From Clusia tigrina (lineage: Eukaryota > Arthropoda > Insecta > Diptera > Clusiidae), in the NCBI GenBank assembly GCA_920105625.2, contig OV050030.1, positions 160,775,863-160,839,862 on the forward strand: 64,000 nt of DNA, written 5' to 3'. Below are positions 60,359-64,000 of this stretch, piece after piece. Within the stretch, counting starts at the first letter, position 1. Each line of letters begins with the position of its first letter. The position numbers and the translations under genes were made by a program. The notes under the pieces were generated by a model. The model did no database searches. It was not told where the DNA came from and worked only from the letters and a program-made list of their open reading frames with translations.

Positions 60359-63300
60359 GAAGTTTTATCAGTGTTTGTTTTCGAGATCAAGGGTAGCATA
60401 GCTATGAGCGATAGCTTAAATTGACAAGAGGCTCGAGTACTTTATTGTCAGAAAATTTCAAGGTTTTATTACGCTCCTGTAAAAAGTTACAAGCATTTGA
60501 ATTTTGCAAACTTTGATAGGTGTAAGACGCACCGTAAAGAAGTTAGGGCCATTTGAAGTTTAAAGGTGTTTGATTTGGGACTCAAGGGTAGCATAGCTAT
60601 GCGCGATAGATTAAATTGATAGGAGGCACGAGTACTTTATTGTCCAAAATTTCAAGGTTTTATTACTCGCCAGTAAAAAGTTACAAGCATTTAAATGTTG
60701 CAAACTTTGATAGGTATAGGACGCACCGTATAGAAGTTAGGGCCATTTGAAGTATAAAGGTGTTTGATTTGGGACTCAATGGTAGCATAGCTATGAGCGA
60801 TAGCTTAAATTGACAAGAGGCACGAGTCCTTTATTGTCACAAAATTTTAAGGTTTCTTGACGCTCCAGTAAAAAGTTACAAGCATTTAAATGTTGCAAAC
60901 TTTGATAGGTATAGGGCGCACCGTATAGAAATAAGGGTAATTTGAAGTTTTATCAGTGTTTGTTTTCGGGCTCAAGGGTAGCATAGCTATGAGCGATAGC
61001 TTAAATCGATAAGAGGCTCGAGTACTTTGTCACAAAATTTCAAGATTTTATTACGCGCCAGTAAAAAGTTACAAGCATTTGAATGTTGCAAACTTTGATG
61101 GATGTAGGAAACACCGTATAGAAGTTAGGACCATTTAAAATTTTATCAGTGTTTGATTTGGGACTCAAGGGTAGCATAGCTATGAGCGATAGCTTAAATT
61201 AACAAGAGGCACGAGTCCTTTATTATCACAAAATTTTAAGGTTTCTTGACGCTCCAGTAAAAAGTTACAAGAATTTAAATGTTGCAAACTTTGATAGGTA
61301 TAGGACGCACATTATAGAAATAAGGGTCATTTGAAGTTATATCAGTGTTTGTTTTCGAGCTCAAGCTATGAGCGATAGCTTAAATTGACAAGAGGCTCGA
61401 GTAATTTATTGTCAGAAAATTTCAAGGTTTTATCACGCTCCTGTAAAAAGTTACAAGCATTTGAATGTTGCAAACTTTGATAGGTATAAGACGCACCGTA
61501 TAGAAGTTAGGGCCATTTGAAGTTTTATCAATGTTTGTTTTGGGATTCAAGGGTAGCATAGCTATCAGCGATAGCTTAAATTCACAAGAGGCACGAGTAA
61601 TTTATTGTCACAAAATTTCAAGGTTTTATTACGCTCCAGTAAAAAGTTACAAGCATTTAAATGTTGCAAACTTTGATAGGTATAGGACGCACCGCTTAGA
61701 AGTTAGGGCCATTTAAAGTTTAAAGGTGTTTGATTTGGGACTCAAGGGTAGCATAGCTGTGCGTGATAGCTTAAATTGATAGGAGGCACGAGTACTTTAT
61801 TGTCACAAAATTTCAAGGTTTTATGACGCTCCAGTAAAAAGTTACAAGCATTTGAATGTTGCAAACTTTGATATGTATAGGACGCACCGTATAGAAGTTA
61901 GGGCTATTTGAAGTTTAAAGGTGTTTGATTTGGGACTCAATGGTAGCATAGCTATGAGCGATAGCCTAAATCGATAAGAGGCTCGAGTACTTTGTCACAA
62001 AATTCCAAGATTTTATTACTCGCCAGTAAAAAGTTACAAGCATTTGAATGTTGCAAACTTTGATGGGTGTAGGAAACACCGTCTAGAAGTTACGACCATT
62101 TAAAATATTATCAGTGTTTGTTTTGGGACTCAAGGGTAGCATAGCTATGAGCGATAACTTAAATTGACAAGAGGCACGAGTCCTTTATTGTCACAAAATT
62201 TTAAGGTTTCTTGACGCTCCAGTAAAAAGTTACAAGCATTTAAATGTTGCAAACTTTGATAGGTATAGGACGCACCGTATAGAAATAAGGGTAGTTTGAA
62301 GTTTTATCAGTGTTTGTTTTCGGGCTCAAGGGTAGCATAGCTATGAGCGATAGCTTAAATCGATAAGAGGCTCGAGTACTTTGTCACAAAATTTCAAGAT
62401 TTTATTACGCGCCAGTAAAAGTTTACAAGCATTTGAATGTTGCAAACTTTGATGGGTGTAGGAAACACCGTATAGAAGTTAGGACCATTTAAAATTTTAT
62501 CAGTGTTTGTTTTGGGACTCAAGGGTAGCATAGCTATGAACGATAGCTTAAATTCACAAGAGGCACGAGTAATTTATTGTCACAAAATTTCAAAGTTTTA
62601 TTACGCTCCAGTAAAAAGTTACAAGCATTTAAATGTTGCAAACTTTGATAGGTATAGGATGCACCGTATAGAAGTTAGGGCCATTTAAAGCTTAAAGGTG
62701 TTTGATTTGGGACTCAAGGGTAGCATAGCTATGCGCGATATCTAAAATTGATAGGAGGCACGAGTACTTTATTGTCACAAAATTTCAAGGTTTTATGACG
62801 CAACAGTAAAAAGTTACAAGCATTTGAATGTTGCAAACTTTGATATGTACAGGACGCACCGTATAGAAGTTAGGGCCATTTGAAGTTTAAAGGTGTCTGA
62901 TTTGGGACTCAAGGGTAGCATAGCTATGCGCGATAGCTTAAATTGATAGTAGGCACGAGTACTTTATTGGCACAAAATTTCAAGGTTTTATAACTCTCCA
63001 GTAAAAAGTTACAAGCATTTAAATGTTGGAAACTTTGATAGGTATAGGACGCACCGTATAGAAATTAGGGTCATTTGAAGTATAAAGGTGTTTGATTTGG
63101 GACTCAATGGTAGCATAGCTATGAGCGATAGCTTAAATCGATAAGAGGCTCGAGTACTTTGTCACAAAATTTCTAGATTTTATTACGCGCCAGTAAAAAG
63201 TTACAAGCATTTAAATATTGCAAACTTTGATAGGTATAGGACGCACATTTTACAAATAAGGGTCATTTGAAGTTTTATCAGTGTTTGTTTTCGAGCTCAA

Positions 63301-64000
63301 GGGTAGCATAGCTATGAGCGATAGCTTAAATTGATAGGAGGCACGAGTACTTTATTCTCACAAAATTTGAAGGTTTTATGACGCTCCAGTAAAAAGTTAC
63401 AAGCATTTGAATGTTGCAAACTTTGATATGTATAGGACGCACCGTTTAGAAGTTAGGGCCATTTGAAGTTTAAAGGTGTTTGATTTCGGACTCAAGGGTA
63501 GCATAGCTATGCGCGATAGCTTAAATTGATAGGAGGAACGAGTAATTTATTATCACAAAATTTCAAGGTTTTATTACGCTCCAGTAAAAAGTTACAAGCA
63601 TTTAAATGTTGCAAACTTTGATAGGTATAGGACGCACCGTATAGAAGTTAGGGCCATTTGAAGTATAAAGGGTTTTTGATTTGGGACTCAATGGTAGCAT
63701 AGCTATGAGCGATAGCTTAAATCGATAAGAGGTTCGAGTATTGTCAGAAAATTTCAAGGTTTTATTACGCTCCTGTAAAAAGTTACAAGCATGTGAATGT
63801 TGCAAACTTTGATGGGTGTAGGACGCACCGTATAGAAGTTAGGACCATTTAAAATTTTATCAGTGTTTGTTTTGGGACCCAAGGGTAGCTTAGCTATGAG
63901 CGATAGCTTAAATTAACAAGAGGCACGAGTCCTTTATTGTCACAAAATGTTAATTTTTCTTGACGCTCCAGTAAAAAGTTACAAACATTTAAATGTTGCA

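Larger units (their letters stand above)
1..64000 (+). repeat. Satellite DNA array, ~195-bp monomer, uninterrupted head-to-tail
   Basis: The same ~195-bp unit recurs without a break across the whole window. A monomer can be taken to start at GAAGTTT just after a conserved CCATTT. It continues through TTTGGGACTCAAGGGTAGC, the core GCATAGCTATGAGCGATAGC, AAGAGGCACGAGTACTTTA, CACAAAATTTCAAGG, ACGCTCCAGTAAAAAGTTAC, GTTGCAAACTTTGATAGG and ACGCACCGTATAGAAGTTAG. Successive starts in the first 3 kb are 62, 257, 452, 645, 841, 1037, 1232, 1427 and 1619, giving steps of 192-196 bp. All copies share one orientation. I saw no unique DNA, transposon insertion or inverted segment. This is typical of centromeric or other heterochromatic satellite in a eukaryote; the chromosomal location is an inference. 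I could not assign a named satellite family. Confidence 0.98.
55388..64000 (+). repeat. Satellite domain with GATATGTATAGG / GATAGGAGGC variants
   Basis: About 44 monomers; the array runs off the window edge. Variants frequent here and absent or rare upstream are GATATGTATAGG, AATTGATAGGAGGC, CGCACATTATAG, CTCAATGGTAGC and the GGTGTAGGAAACACC hairpin. Several monomers have small deletions in the core, for example CGAGCTCAAGCTATGAGC near 61357 and a 7-bp loss in CGAGTATTGTCAG near 63736. A 1.87-kb-spaced duplication and a 118-bp remnant lie inside and are listed separately. Confidence 0.82.

Noticed and set aside
1..64000. CRISPR array
   Set aside because: The repeats are ~195 bp, directly adjacent and lack unique spacers.

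Overview
The window is one uninterrupted block of eukaryotic satellite DNA. From base 1 to base 64000 it is a head-to-tail tandem array of a monomer of about 195 bp (usually 191-196 bp, about 330 copies), all in one orientation. I found no gene, RNA gene, transposable element, CRISPR array or other unique sequence. The open frames of 61-126 codons are by-products of the repeat: 195 is divisible by 3, so the frame survives from monomer to monomer and opens wherever a variant lacks the usual stop. The host is a eukaryote. The nucleosome-scale monomer, AT richness and a CAAAA motif in each unit would suit a plant, but the sequence alone does not settle this. A centromeric or other heterochromatic location is inferred, not shown.

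The monomers fall into recognisable variants arranged in higher-order repeats (HORs). Layout: 1-2785 mixed, with a three-monomer duplication at 1232-2398; 2786-4736 a 10-monomer HOR (1951 bp), found again as two full copies and a partial third at 19006-23540; 4737-8800 a six-monomer HOR that gains an 82-bp monomer remnant and becomes a 1251-bp unit (6299-8800, again at 12113-13363); 8801-12112 a mosaic; about 12680-18128 a near-perfect 2725-bp tandem duplication; 18129-19005 mixed; 23541-27177 mosaic; 27178-36332 a clean domain of an 8-monomer HOR and its 6- and 5-monomer deletion derivatives in the order 6-8-6-5-6-8-8; 36333-46026 an older, more diverged mosaic; 46027-55387 a second, different 8-monomer HOR with 7-monomer derivatives; 55388-64000 a third variant set marked by a GATATGTATAGG motif and containing a 1.87-kb duplication.

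The parts relate by amplification and recombination. Many block edges lie inside monomers that are visible hybrids of two variants, as expected of unequal exchange between out-of-register monomers. Two features lie below monomer scale. The right half of each monomer is a diverged direct duplication of about 56 bp (about 64% identical, ungapped). The left half carries a conserved dyad, the palindrome CATAGCTATG overlapping the inverted repeat AGCTAT-GAGCG-ATAGCT, and one variant family has replaced it with a different inverted repeat of similar size.

All boundaries were read by eye from diagnostic variants. They should be good to a few bases where a monomer edge is given and to about 20 bases where a crossover lies inside a monomer.
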